From NCBI GenBank assembly GCA_014379345.1, contig JACMLY010000149.1, positions 1 through 34,748 of the forward strand: DNA of 34,748 nucleotides. Reading direction: 5' to 3'. A program made the position numbers and the translations under genes. Each line of letters starts with the position of its first letter. Position 1 is the stretch's first letter. Origin of the DNA: Chitinophagaceae bacterium. GTDB lineage: Bacteria > Bacteroidota > Bacteroidia > Chitinophagales > Chitinophagaceae. The notes beneath the pieces are model-generated. The model saw nothing but the letters and a program-made list of their open reading frames with translations. It searched no databases and was not told the DNA's origin. This document shows, piece by piece, positions 18,179 through 25,923 of the stretch.

Positions 18179-19210
18179 ATGACAAATGTCACGCGAATTT
18201 CTTGCGAATTATCATTTGAAGTGCTTCTATGTGAATGCACCTTTGTTGAGCATGCTTTCAAAATTAAAATAAGCATTAAGCCCCGAACCAGCAGGGTAAA
18301 CAATAAAAGCGACATTTTGGAAAAAGAAATTACAAAAACATACGGAGGAATAAACGTCAAAGTAGGCCATTTACTCGTTAACAGGTTACTGCCAAACAAA
18401 TACATTAAATCAGTTGGACCATTTGTATTCCTGGACCATCTGTATCCGACACTGCAACAACCTAAAACGCATAAACCAGCTAATGGTGATTTTGCACACC
18501 CACATAGAGGAATATCAACTTTCACCTATGTATTTAGCGGAGAGATGGAGCATTTTGACAGCCATGGGAATCATGGGATCGCAGGCGCAGGAGGTGCTCA
18601 TTGGATGAACGCAGGGAGTGGCATTCAACACGATGACCGTATACCCCCTTTATTTCAGCAAGCAGGTGGCTTGTTACATGTACTTCAATTTTGGATCAAC
18701 CTGCCTGCAAAAAATAAAAAGGATGAACCCGAATACATGAATATACAGCCGGCTGACATATCAGAATTACTGTTACCTGATGATGCCGGTAAACTCCGGA
18801 TCCTGATAGGCAACTTCGGAGTAAGTAGTTCCCCAGTCAAATCATCCTCTCGGCAATTTATTTATCATATCAGGTTAAATCCAAAGTCGGCTTTTACTCT
18901 TCAAACTAAAATAAATTTTGAATATGCCGCATTTGTTCCAACAGATGAAGTAAAAATAAATAATATTTTTTTTGGCAAGAGTGAGCTAATCATTTTTGAA
19001 CAGGATGAACACGATATTGTACTTACCAACTATAATATATCAGAAGTAGATATTGTTATTTTCGGTGGCGAGCCATATACAGAGGCAATAGTTGCGGAAG
19101 GTCCTTTTGTGATGAACAGCGGGTCAGAAATATGCGACGCTTATAGAGATTTCCACCTGGGTAAATATGGAAAAATAAACTATCTGATTAAAGAAATTAA
19201 TAAAAACTGA
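18179..19210 (+). CDS. pirin family protein (copy 1)
   Basis: This is a bicupin pirin of up to 343 residues. Conserved sequence starts near residue 53 (TYGGINVKVGHLLVNR). The 18179 ATG adds about 45 Cys-containing residues not typical of pirins, so an in-frame TTG at 18317 may be the true start. The N-terminal cupin has the metal site FAHPHRG (His107, His109) and GSGIQHDD (His151, Asp153). The fourth ligand is normally Glu, and its paralogue at 21375 keeps it. The C-terminal cupin ends GPFVMNSGSEICDAYRDFHL. Pirins are Fe-binding proteins, and some have quercetin 2,3-dioxygenase activity or act as redox-sensing partners. The activity here is unknown. Confidence 0.9.
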   Translation: MTNVTRISCELSFEVLLCECTFVEHAFKIKISIKPRTSRVNNKSDILEKEITKTYGGINVKVGHLLVNRLLPNKYIKSVGPFVFLDHLYPTLQQPKTHKPANGDFAHPHRGISTFTYVFSGEMEHFDSHGNHGIAGAGGAHWMNAGSGIQHDDRIPPLFQQAGGLLHVLQFWINLPAKNKKDEPEYMNIQPADISELLLPDDAGKLRILIGNFGVSSSPVKSSSRQFIYHIRLNPKSAFTLQTKINFEYAAFVPTDEVKINNIFFGKSELIIFEQDEHDIVLTNYNISEVDIVIFGGEPYTEAIVAEGPFVMNSGSEICDAYRDFHLGKYGKINYLIKEINKN

Positions 19211-19646
19211 TACTTATCCGGTAATAACTTCATTGTTTAAACTTTACTCACGGAAGGTTTGATCTTACTAATAATTGCTTGAATTAACATTTATAATTAC
19301 CGGGTCTATAGATTCACACCGCCATTGTCAGAGGCTATAGATCTTTCTCCTCTTGTACAAATAGCATCTTTTACATGCTATGTAATTGATGAACTACATT
19401 CAGACTGCTTCAAAGATGATGAGTTGGAAGGTGTTATCGGGAAGTATAAAATGAGCATACAAATCGCTTTCTATTTTCCTCAGGCTTTTCCCACCTTGAC
19501 AAAAGTCAATCCAATTTCCTGCGATTTGTCATTGGAAAGGGCCACCAGGTTAACGAACCTTTGCATAGTTCTTTAAAAAACGCAAGAAAACTTTCAACGT
19601 CAAGCACTATATAAACTATTAATAATCACAAATAATTAAAAATAAA
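19211..19646 (+). other. intergenic, no supported gene
   Basis: This 436-nt spacer separates pirin copy 1 from the NmrA-like gene. An 83-codon TTG-started frame (19325-19576) has no family pattern and I do not call it. The last 60 nt are AT-rich leader. A separate promoter for the genes from 19647 on is likely somewhere here, but no clear TAnnTTTG element was found. Confidence 0.4.
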
Positions 19647-20552
19647 ATGATGTCAAAAAAAGTATTAGTCACCGGTGCAACGGGAAGCATTGCAACCCTT
19701 GCCATTCCATCATTAATTGAAAATGGACTGTCTGTAAGAGCCTTTGTAAGAAATGCCAAAAAAGCAGAAAACTTAAAGAAGCTGGGCGTAGAAATTTTCG
19801 AAGGGGACTTATCGAACCAGGAAGAAATCAATGAAGCTGCCAAAGGAATGGATTCTATTCTATCCCTCACGGCAGCAGGACCGGACGCAGTGGCACAGGC
19901 TTCTGCTATAACAAAAGCTGCAAAACAAGCCGGCGCAAAACATCTCATCAGGCTATCAGCGATTAAGGCTGCTGAAGATGCACCAACTGAAAACGGCAGG
20001 TTTCATTTTCAAACTGATAAAGAGATCATCGCTTCCGGAATACCTTATACCATTCTTCGCCCTCACTTTTTTATGCAAAATCTTTTCATGTCGGTGCCAA
20101 CCATATTGGAGCAGGGCAATATGTATTGGGGAATGGGACAGGGAAAGCTGGGCATGATTGACGTACGGGATATTGCCGATTGTATTGTGAGCCTTTTGAC
20201 CAACGGAGGGCATGAAGGCGAAATTTACAATCCAACAGGTGCATCATCTATCACCTTCACCGAAGCGGCAGCAATCATATCAAAGGGCATTGGAAAGCCT
20301 GTCAATTATATTTCAATTCCCATAGAAGCTGTGGGACAAGCGCTCAGATCCATGGGTCAGGGTGAATGGGTAGCGAAGTTAATGATGGATTATTCAAAAG
20401 CCTATAGCGCCAACTGGGGCGATTATGCCAACGATGACGTGACGACTATCACAGGTCGAAAGGCAAGAACCTTTCAACAATTTTTTGATGAAGTATTGAG
20501 TTGGGGATTTAAACAACCGGCAAAATCAAATGAAACCGTCGCACTGGCTTAA
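19647..20552 (+). CDS. NmrA-like NAD(P)-binding atypical short-chain reductase
   Basis: This 301-residue cytoplasmic protein has a Rossmann fold at its N-terminus: KKVLVTGATGSIATLAIPSL, with the GATGxxx nucleotide loop where the last Gly is Ala. An acidic strand (VEIFEGDLSNQEEINEA) and the GMDSILSLTAAG segment follow. Further family marks are IRLSAIKA, IPYTILRPHFFMQNL and GMIDVRDIADCIVSLL. Relatives include NmrA regulators and quinone or NADPH-sensing reductases (YtfG/QOR2 type). The catalytic YxxxK of classical SDRs is not visible. The start may be either of two adjacent ATGs (19647 or 19650). It is followed 91 nt later by an isochorismatase-fold hydrolase. Confidence 0.9.
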   Translation: MMSKKVLVTGATGSIATLAIPSLIENGLSVRAFVRNAKKAENLKKLGVEIFEGDLSNQEEINEAAKGMDSILSLTAAGPDAVAQASAITKAAKQAGAKHLIRLSAIKAAEDAPTENGRFHFQTDKEIIASGIPYTILRPHFFMQNLFMSVPTILEQGNMYWGMGQGKLGMIDVRDIADCIVSLLTNGGHEGEIYNPTGASSITFTEAAAIISKGIGKPVNYISIPIEAVGQALRSMGQGEWVAKLMMDYSKAYSANWGDYANDDVTTITGRKARTFQQFFDEVLSWGFKQPAKSNETVALA

Positions 20553-20643
20553 TCAATTTCGTGAGGTATTGCGCTTCTTGTATTATAAAAACCCGAAAAT
20601 ACCCGGAAAGGCAAGTTTAATAAATGATCAATAAAAAATCAAA

Positions 20644-21324
20644 ATGGAAAAGTCAATAACAACTAATACAACAACCACGAGCCTGGGGCTTTCGCCTACA
20701 CTCTTAACACCTGAGACGTCTTTGGTTCTGATCCTCGACTACCAGGAACACGTGATGGAAGGAATACGATCAACAGACCAGGAACTCATCGAGCTAAATG
20801 GTAAGGCACTTGCAAAAGTCAGTAAGGGCCTGGACGTTCCGGTTATTTTAAGCACTATCGGTGTCAAGTTGCGGGGCGACCCTCCTACTATGTCTTCTAT
20901 TCGCGCCGAGCTTGCGGACGAGCCAGAGTATGACCGCACTACGATGAATGCGTGGGAGGATAATGCACTCCGCGAAGCAGTTGAAAAAAGCGGGCGGAAG
21001 CGTTTGATTTTTGCAGGTATTTGGACGGAAGTCTGTCTTCTGTACCCTGTTCTTCATGCACAGCGCGATGGATATGAAACTTACTTCGTAGTTGACGCTG
21101 TCGGGGGCAGCACTGTTACGGCACATGAAACGGCAATCAAAAGAATGATACAGGCAGGAAGCCAGCCTATCACCCTCAACTCCCTGGTTACAGAATGGAT
21201 CCGCGACTGGAAGACAACACCACACACCGAGACAATCACCAGCTACCTTAAGTGGTACGGACCTGAGATAGAAAAAGTGCGTAAACGTCTACTTAAAAAT
21301 CCTTCTAAAAGCGAGACGATTTAA
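20644..21324 (+). CDS. isochorismatase-family cysteine hydrolase (YcaC-like)
   Basis: This 226-residue alpha/beta hydrolase has the cysteine-hydrolase layout. An N-terminal strand carries the catalytic Asp (LVLILDYQEHV, Asp32). The middle (VPVILSTIGVKLRG) is followed by RTTMNAWEDNALREAVEKSG. The nucleophile is in LIFAGIWTEVCLLYPVLHA (Cys131), and YFVVDAVGGS and THETAIKRM-like helices follow. This order is typical of the YcaC subgroup, whose substrates are mostly unknown. A tail of about 50 residues (191-226: Trp-rich, then Lys/Ser-rich) extends past the usual core. It lies between the NmrA-like gene and pirin copy 2, probably in one unit. Confidence 0.9.
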   Translation: MEKSITTNTTTTSLGLSPTLLTPETSLVLILDYQEHVMEGIRSTDQELIELNGKALAKVSKGLDVPVILSTIGVKLRGDPPTMSSIRAELADEPEYDRTTMNAWEDNALREAVEKSGRKRLIFAGIWTEVCLLYPVLHAQRDGYETYFVVDAVGGSTVTAHETAIKRMIQAGSQPITLNSLVTEWIRDWKTTPHTETITSYLKWYGPEIEKVRKRLLKNPSKSETI

Positions 21325-21374
21325 CTGGCTGAAGTTGATCATACGAATCTTCACAAATTATAAAAGAATTGGAA

Positions 21375-22286
21375 ATGAACAAACAGATTGTTTTTACCGG
21401 CACTGGACATAAACATCAGATATTAGGGATGCAAATTTCAAACTTCCTTCCTAATAAACATACACAGGCAATTGGCCACTTTGTATTCTTAGACTACAAT
21501 CCGGCAAAAGTATACAAGCCCCAAAAACCACGTGCACCTGACGGCAGTTTTGCACATCCACATAGAGGCATTGCAACATTCACGTATGTTACGCACGGAG
21601 AATTTGAACATTACGACAGCATGGGCCATCATGAAACGGTAGCAGAAGGTGGAGCACAATGGATGAAAGCGGGCAATGGAATTGTACATGATGAAGACTT
21701 TTCACAATCATTTCAACAACGTGGCGGAATGGGCGGAGGACTTCAATTTTGGATAAACCTTCCCGCGGATGTTAAAAAAGAAGATCCCGAATACATGCCA
21801 CTGCAGGCAACCGACTTTCATAAAATAATGCTGCCTGGTGATGCAGGTTTCTTAAAAATATTGATTGGCACTTATGAAGATAAAACTTCGAAAGTAAAAA
21901 CCTACGCCGATCAATTAATGTATCATCTGCAATTAAACCCAGGTAAGGAATTTCTGCTGAACGCCAATAGTAACTTTGACTATGCGGCGTTTACAATAAC
22001 TGGCAACCTACGAATTATCAATACGGAATTTAGTGAAGGGAATTTGATTGTGTTTGGCGGTGAAGGGGATGCGATAAAACTGGAAAACCATTCAAGCCAA
22101 CCAGCTGATATTATCCTCTTCGGTGGGGAGCCTTATACTGAGAACATTGTTGCACAAGGTCCTTTTGTAATGAACAGCCGGCAGGAAATTGCTGAAGCAT
22201 ACGTTGATTATAAAGCCGGCAGATATGGCACAATAAAATATCAACTGGAAGAAAAATTTAATCTCATTGATCAACCCACCGCTTAA
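21375..22286 (+). CDS. pirin family protein (copy 2)
   Basis: This 303-residue bicupin pirin starts at ATG 21375, preferred over an in-frame TTG two codons earlier. The metal site is complete: FAHPHRG gives His61 and His63, and GNGIVHDE gives His105 and Glu107. The C-terminal cupin is well conserved (DIILFGGEPYTENIVAQGPF, then a MNSRQEIAEAY helix). It is clearly paralogous to the pirin at 18179, sharing the same domain layout and the GGEPYTE and GPFVMNS motifs. It starts 50 nt after the hydrolase stop and is followed 71 nt later by DUF1330. Iron-dependent dioxygenase or redox-sensor roles are known in the family, and which applies is open. Confidence 0.93.
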   Translation: MNKQIVFTGTGHKHQILGMQISNFLPNKHTQAIGHFVFLDYNPAKVYKPQKPRAPDGSFAHPHRGIATFTYVTHGEFEHYDSMGHHETVAEGGAQWMKAGNGIVHDEDFSQSFQQRGGMGGGLQFWINLPADVKKEDPEYMPLQATDFHKIMLPGDAGFLKILIGTYEDKTSKVKTYADQLMYHLQLNPGKEFLLNANSNFDYAAFTITGNLRIINTEFSEGNLIVFGGEGDAIKLENHSSQPADIILFGGEPYTENIVAQGPFVMNSRQEIAEAYVDYKAGRYGTIKYQLEEKFNLIDQPTA

Positions 22287-22357
22287 AAGTAAAAAAAACA
22301 GCAAAACAACCCCATCAACATTGTCACATTATTATCAAAAAAAATAAATTAATCGAT

Positions 22358-22669
22358 ATGCCAAAGGGTTATTGGATCGCGAATTCAGATGTTTCCGATA
22401 TGGAAGGTCTGATGAAGTACAGGGCCGCAAACAGGAAAATAATGACAAAATATGGTGCAAAATTCTTAGTCATGCACGGTCAGCAAATAGTTCCGGAGAG
22501 GCCGTATCGTTCTAAACAAACCTTAGTCGAATTTCCAACCTTTCAGGATGCCGTTGATTGTTTTAATACATCTGAATATACGGAAGCTGCAAAACTTCGT
22601 CATGCTGTGGCAGAAGGGTCTATGGTTATTGTTGAAGGCTATGAAGGTCCCCAAGGGTTAGATCTGTAG
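22358..22669 (+). CDS. DUF1330 family protein
   Basis: This 103-residue protein has the complete ferredoxin-like dimeric alpha/beta-barrel pattern of DUF1330. It opens with KGYWIANSDVSDMEGLMKYR, then KYGAKFLVMHGQQIVPE, the strand TLVEFPTFQDAVDCFNTSEY, and the closing strand GSMVIVEGYEGPQGL. The family function is not established. It is small, cytoplasmic and the usual family length (about 95-105). It lies between pirin copy 2 and the VOC remnant/LLM gene. Confidence 0.9.
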   Translation: MPKGYWIANSDVSDMEGLMKYRAANRKIMTKYGAKFLVMHGQQIVPERPYRSKQTLVEFPTFQDAVDCFNTSEYTEAAKLRHAVAEGSMVIVEGYEGPQGLDL

Positions 22670-22880
22670 TTCATAGTTGCAAGACAAAAAAAACACGCTC
22701 TGTGTAAGAGTTCCGTCCCGGCAGGAATAGCTGCTTCATAGCAGTAATTCAGTCACGTTCAAAAAAAATTCTAATTTACTCTTTTGAACCCTGGGCAGTA
22801 TAATTAAGAAATAGTATAAACATCACTACAAACATAACTGCTATACCAAACTGCAGTTTGAAAAAAATTAAAACAAAAAA

Positions 22881-22985
22881 ATGACACTGCCTGAAGGTTC
22901 ATATACACAAATATGCTACGTGGTAAAAAACCTGGAAGAAGCGGCGAAGCGTTGGACCACAACCAAAGTAGAAAACATCATCTAA
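22881..22985 (+). pseudogene. truncated VOC (glyoxalase) N-terminus, 34 codons
   Basis: An ATG at 22881 opens a 34-codon frame reading GSYTQICYVVKNLEEAAKRW and ending at TAA 22983-22985. The Q-I-x-Y-V-V-x-N-L-E-x-A-x-x-x-W pattern is the first strand and helix of VOC proteins of the Glyoxalase_4 type, and the VOC protein at 33522 opens the same way (LAQIGWVVPDIHAAVKF). The rest of the domain is absent, and the LLM gene starts only 9 nt later. It looks like the stump of a VOC gene lost by deletion, now acting at most as a leader peptide. The rest of 22670-22994 is AT-rich with no gene. Confidence 0.55.
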
Positions 22986-22994
22986 AAAAAGTAT

Positions 22995-24059
22995 ATGGAA
23001 ATAGGAATTGATAGTTTTGCAGCGCAGTTTGATGATACAAATGCAAACGTAAGCGGTGAGGATGCGATGTCGCAACTGCTCGATAGAATTGAGCATGCAG
23101 ATAAAATGGGATTGGATACATTTGGCATCGGTGAGCACCATCGTAAAGAGTTTCTTGACTCCGCACCCGTGGTGATCCTGGCAGCGGCAGCGGCACGTAC
23201 AAAACGCATCCGGCTCACGAGTGCCGTCACCGTTCTTAGTGCAGCAGATCCGGTAAGGGTTTTCCAAAATTTTGCCACGTTAGACCTTTTATCGAAAGGC
23301 CGGGCTGAAATGGTAGTGGGGCGGGGTTCATTTATAGAAGCATTCCCACTATTCGGCCTGAACCTGCAGGACTATGATGCTCTCTTCGCGGAGAAATTGG
23401 AATTACTGCTTAAAATTCGCGACAGTGAATTTGTAACCTGGTCTGGAAAATTTAGACCGGCTTTGCATCATCAGGCCGTCTATCCGAGGCCTGTACAGCA
23501 ACGTTTGCCCATCTGGCTGGGTGTTGGTGGCACACCGTCATCTTTTATAAGAGCAGGTGTGTTGGGTTTGCCACTAATGGTAGCTATCATCGGAGGAGAA
23601 ACGCACCGTTTCCGCCCATTAGTGGATCTATATCGCCAGGCTGGTTTGGATGCAGGACACAAAATGGATCAGCTCACTGTTGGCATGCATGCCTTTGGCT
23701 ATGTTGCTGAAACCACGCAGCAGGCAGCAGATGAAATGTGGGCAGGCTACGCAGTTGCCATGTCCGGCTCAGTAGCAAAAGACCGCGGCATGCCACCTGT
23801 AACAAGATCACACTTTGATCTGCAATCCGGTAAGTTAGGCGCATTCCTGGTGGGAAATCCTGAAACCGTTGCAGAAAAAATAAAGCGTCATAGCGAAGCA
23901 CTGGGCGGAGTGTCGAGGGTTAGTTTTCAAATGGACACTGCCAATCTGCAGCATGATAAACTGATGAAGTCCATCGAACTAATTGGTAAACGGGTGATGC
24001 CTTTGGTAAATGAAAAAAGCGAAGTCAACAAATTAACACCAGAAGTATTGAATGATTAA
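22995..24059 (+). CDS. LLM-class flavin-dependent oxidoreductase
   Basis: This 354-residue luciferase-like TIM-barrel protein opens with MEIGIDSFAA and has the helix LLDRIEHADKMGLDTFGIGE followed by HHRKEF. It then has TKRIRLTSAVTVLSAADPVR, the family segment FATLDLLSKGRAEMVVGRGS, and PIWLGVGGTPSSFIRAG. The C-terminal part contains FLVGNPETVAEKIKRHSEAL, the usual late motif. Members use reduced FMN or F420 for monooxygenation or dehydrogenation, and the substrate is unknown. The ATG at 22995 is only 9 nt after the stop of the VOC remnant, so its translation may be coupled to that stump. It closes the pirin-containing group and is visibly richer in G+C than the spacers around it. Confidence 0.93.
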   Translation: MEIGIDSFAAQFDDTNANVSGEDAMSQLLDRIEHADKMGLDTFGIGEHHRKEFLDSAPVVILAAAAARTKRIRLTSAVTVLSAADPVRVFQNFATLDLLSKGRAEMVVGRGSFIEAFPLFGLNLQDYDALFAEKLELLLKIRDSEFVTWSGKFRPALHHQAVYPRPVQQRLPIWLGVGGTPSSFIRAGVLGLPLMVAIIGGETHRFRPLVDLYRQAGLDAGHKMDQLTVGMHAFGYVAETTQQAADEMWAGYAVAMSGSVAKDRGMPPVTRSHFDLQSGKLGAFLVGNPETVAEKIKRHSEALGGVSRVSFQMDTANLQHDKLMKSIELIGKRVMPLVNEKSEVNKLTPEVLND

Positions 24060-24256
24060 TTTTTATAAATGAGAGTTTGAAGAACAATTCGTCAAAGGCA
24101 AACAATTCCTTTTTTTATTTGTTATCAATTCGCAAGTGATAATATTGAATACTGCCCGCAAACCCAAAAATGCTATATGCAAAAAACACGCTTTTTTTAG
24201 GAGCCCGGTAAGTGTCATGCTATTTTAAATTAAAAATCTTCAAACTAAAAACTGCC

Positions 24257-24853
24257 GTGGAGCTGAAAGATGGTAAAAAAACATTTTATGCCAAAACCAG
24301 AATAGAGTGGCGAAAATGGTTAACGAAAAACGGCCAGAAAGAAAAGTCTGTATGGCTAATAATCTATCATAAAAAGGCAAGTACTTCAAGTGTTTATTAC
24401 GATGAAGCTGTGGAAGAAGCACTTTGTTTCGGTTGGATTGATAGCAAGCCAAATAAACGGGATGACAGCAGTTACTATCTATTCTTTTCACAGCGAAAGC
24501 CTAAAAGTAATTGGAGTGACATTAACAAGAAAAGAGTGGCCATCCTGTTGGAAAATGGATTGATCACGCAGGCAGGTATGGATGTCATTCAACAAGCAAA
24601 AGAAAATGGTGCCTGGAATGCCCTGGATGAAGTCAGTGAGATGAAACTACCAGAAGATTTGATAAACGCCTTGCGGAATTATAAAAAAGCCCGGCAATAC
24701 TTTCAGGCTTTTCCAGCTTCTGTTAAGAAAGGGATATTGGAATGGATTCACAATGCTAAAGGAGAGGAAACACGGAAAAAACGAATTGAAGAAACAGCAA
24801 AACTTGCGGCCAGGAATATAAGAGCCAACCAATATCAAAGAAAACCAAAATAA
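24257..24853 (+). CDS. YdeI/OmpD-associated family protein
   Basis: This is a cytoplasmic protein of about 198 residues of the Omdp/YdeI family. The N-terminal segment (KTFYAKTRIEWRKWLTKNG) is followed by the conserved YYDEAVEEALCFGWIDSKPN and the RDDSSYYLFFSQRKPKSNWS motif with its Arg/Lys/Trp cluster. The C-terminal helical region (LINALRNYKKARQYFQAFPA) is the bacteriocin-protection-like tail, ending basic. Function is unclear; relatives have been linked to resistance to cationic peptides. I place the start at GTG 24257 (followed by ELKDGKKTFYAKT) because the family begins about here. A GTG at 24212, with an AGGAG 10 nt upstream, would add 15 residues and remains possible. Confidence 0.85.
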   Translation: MELKDGKKTFYAKTRIEWRKWLTKNGQKEKSVWLIIYHKKASTSSVYYDEAVEEALCFGWIDSKPNKRDDSSYYLFFSQRKPKSNWSDINKKRVAILLENGLITQAGMDVIQQAKENGAWNALDEVSEMKLPEDLINALRNYKKARQYFQAFPASVKKGILEWIHNAKGEETRKKRIEETAKLAARNIRANQYQRKPK

Positions 24854-24890
24854 AAACTATCCCTACATAACGTTCGATTTGTTTGTTTAT

Positions 24891-25123
24891 TTATAACGGA
24901 TCTGTAAAACCGATTTTGGCGCCATCTATAATTTCTTCTGTAGCAATTTTTATAAGAGTATCGCCGTGAGCAACATTTCCATATATTTCTGATTTATCAT
25001 CTTCCTCACGTCCCCTTTTCGGAATTTCTTTTTTAGCCCTTCCATTGATTACTTCGAAGGGATTTATGGGGAGCTGTCGCACGAAGAAACTTCCCTTTTG
25101 TATATCAGCGACAGCTATGAATC
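24891..25123 (-). other. unassigned minus-strand open frame (possible small gene or remnant)
   Basis: A stop-free minus-strand frame runs from just after a TGA at 25124 to TAA at 24891. It includes a GTG at 25082 that gives 63 codons. It reads in part DIQKGSFFVRQLPINPFEVI and later YGNVAHGDTLIKIATEEI, a composition that looks protein-like. I recognise no family. It lies in the 445-nt gap between the YdeI-like gene and the sigma factor gene, where nothing else was found. It may be the remnant of a longer gene. Confidence 0.2.
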
Positions 25124-25301
25124 AAAAATGATGATAAAAAGCTGCCGATGAAAGCCTGCGTATACAATGATTGTGTCTTTTGATTATTGCGTTTTTGACT
25201 TTGTAGCCGCCTTTTTACACACGGAGGCAAGAAGAAACAATGGACAATCTATAAAACTCTGTAAAAATATCATATAAAAGGATAAGGGTATTTAACTGTT
25301 G

Positions 25302-25901
25302 ATGTGTCTGATGAATATGATCCTTACTTTGCAAGGTGAACCTATTTGTGGAACAGCGATAAAACCTAAACGGGAATCTATCATAGTGGAAGATTTTTAT
25401 AAACAGTGTTTTCAAGACTACTTTGAAAAATTGTACGACTATGCATTTTCTATTGTAAAAGACAACGCTGAGGCAAAAGATATTGTACAATACGCCTTTA
25501 TCAAGTTGTGGGAAAAACGAAAGGAGGTAAACCTTCTCAGTTCCGCCCGCCCTTACCTATATACATCGGTTCACCGTTTATCCTTAAATACAGTAAGGAA
25601 TCGTAAGACCAGGGAAGGCCATCATCAATATCTTATAAATAGAGAAACCACAGATAGCCTTCATATATCAGAGCAAAAAGAAGTAAAGGAAAGAATTCTA
25701 CTCGCAATTGACAGGCTACCGGCAAGATGTAAAGAAGTGTTCTGCAAAAGCCGCCTGGAGGGGAAGAAATATGCAGAGATCGCCGATGAGATGGATATCT
25801 CTGTAAAAACAGTTGAAGGACAAATGGGAAAAGCATTAAAAATTTTAAGATTACAGCTGGCAGACCTTGCTATGGGCTGGATCATGTATCTGTTTATTTA
25901 A
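25302..25901 (+). CDS. ECF RNA polymerase sigma factor (FecI-like)
   Basis: This is a sigma factor of about 199 residues. Region 2 is FEKLYDYAFSIVKDNAEAKD followed by IVQYAFIKLWEKR. Region 4 is IDRLPARCKEVFCKSRLEGK followed by KYAEIADEMDISVKTVEGQM, the DNA-binding helix-turn-helix. It directs RNA polymerase to its own promoters when released from the anti-sigma factor. Three in-frame ATGs (25302, 25314, 25320) could start it; homology only begins near residue 30, so the start is uncertain. FecR follows 22 nt downstream on the same strand, the standard FecI-FecR operon order in Bacteroidota. The C-terminus ends in a hydrophobic stretch (LADLAMGWIMYLFI), slightly unusual. Confidence 0.93.
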   Translation: MCLMNMILTLQGEPICGTAIKPKRESIIVEDFYKQCFQDYFEKLYDYAFSIVKDNAEAKDIVQYAFIKLWEKRKEVNLLSSARPYLYTSVHRLSLNTVRNRKTREGHHQYLINRETTDSLHISEQKEVKERILLAIDRLPARCKEVFCKSRLEGKKYAEIADEMDISVKTVEGQMGKALKILRLQLADLAMGWIMYLFI

Positions 25902-25923
25902 ACGGTCTGACAATGATTAAATC

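Noticed and set aside
19325..19576. 83-codon TTG-started ORF between pirin 1 and the NmrA-like gene
   Set aside because: No recognisable motif, a weak start and uneven composition.
19626..22328. TCACA followed by AT-rich sequence shortly before three starts (19626, 21351, 22324), as a Crp half-site
   Set aside because: Only a 5-bp match without the inverted TGTGA half and with differing distances to the start; expected by chance in AT-rich leaders.
22731..22744. CTGCT-TCAT-AGCAG hairpin after DUF1330
   Set aside because: A five-base-pair stem without a T-run; too weak to call a terminator.
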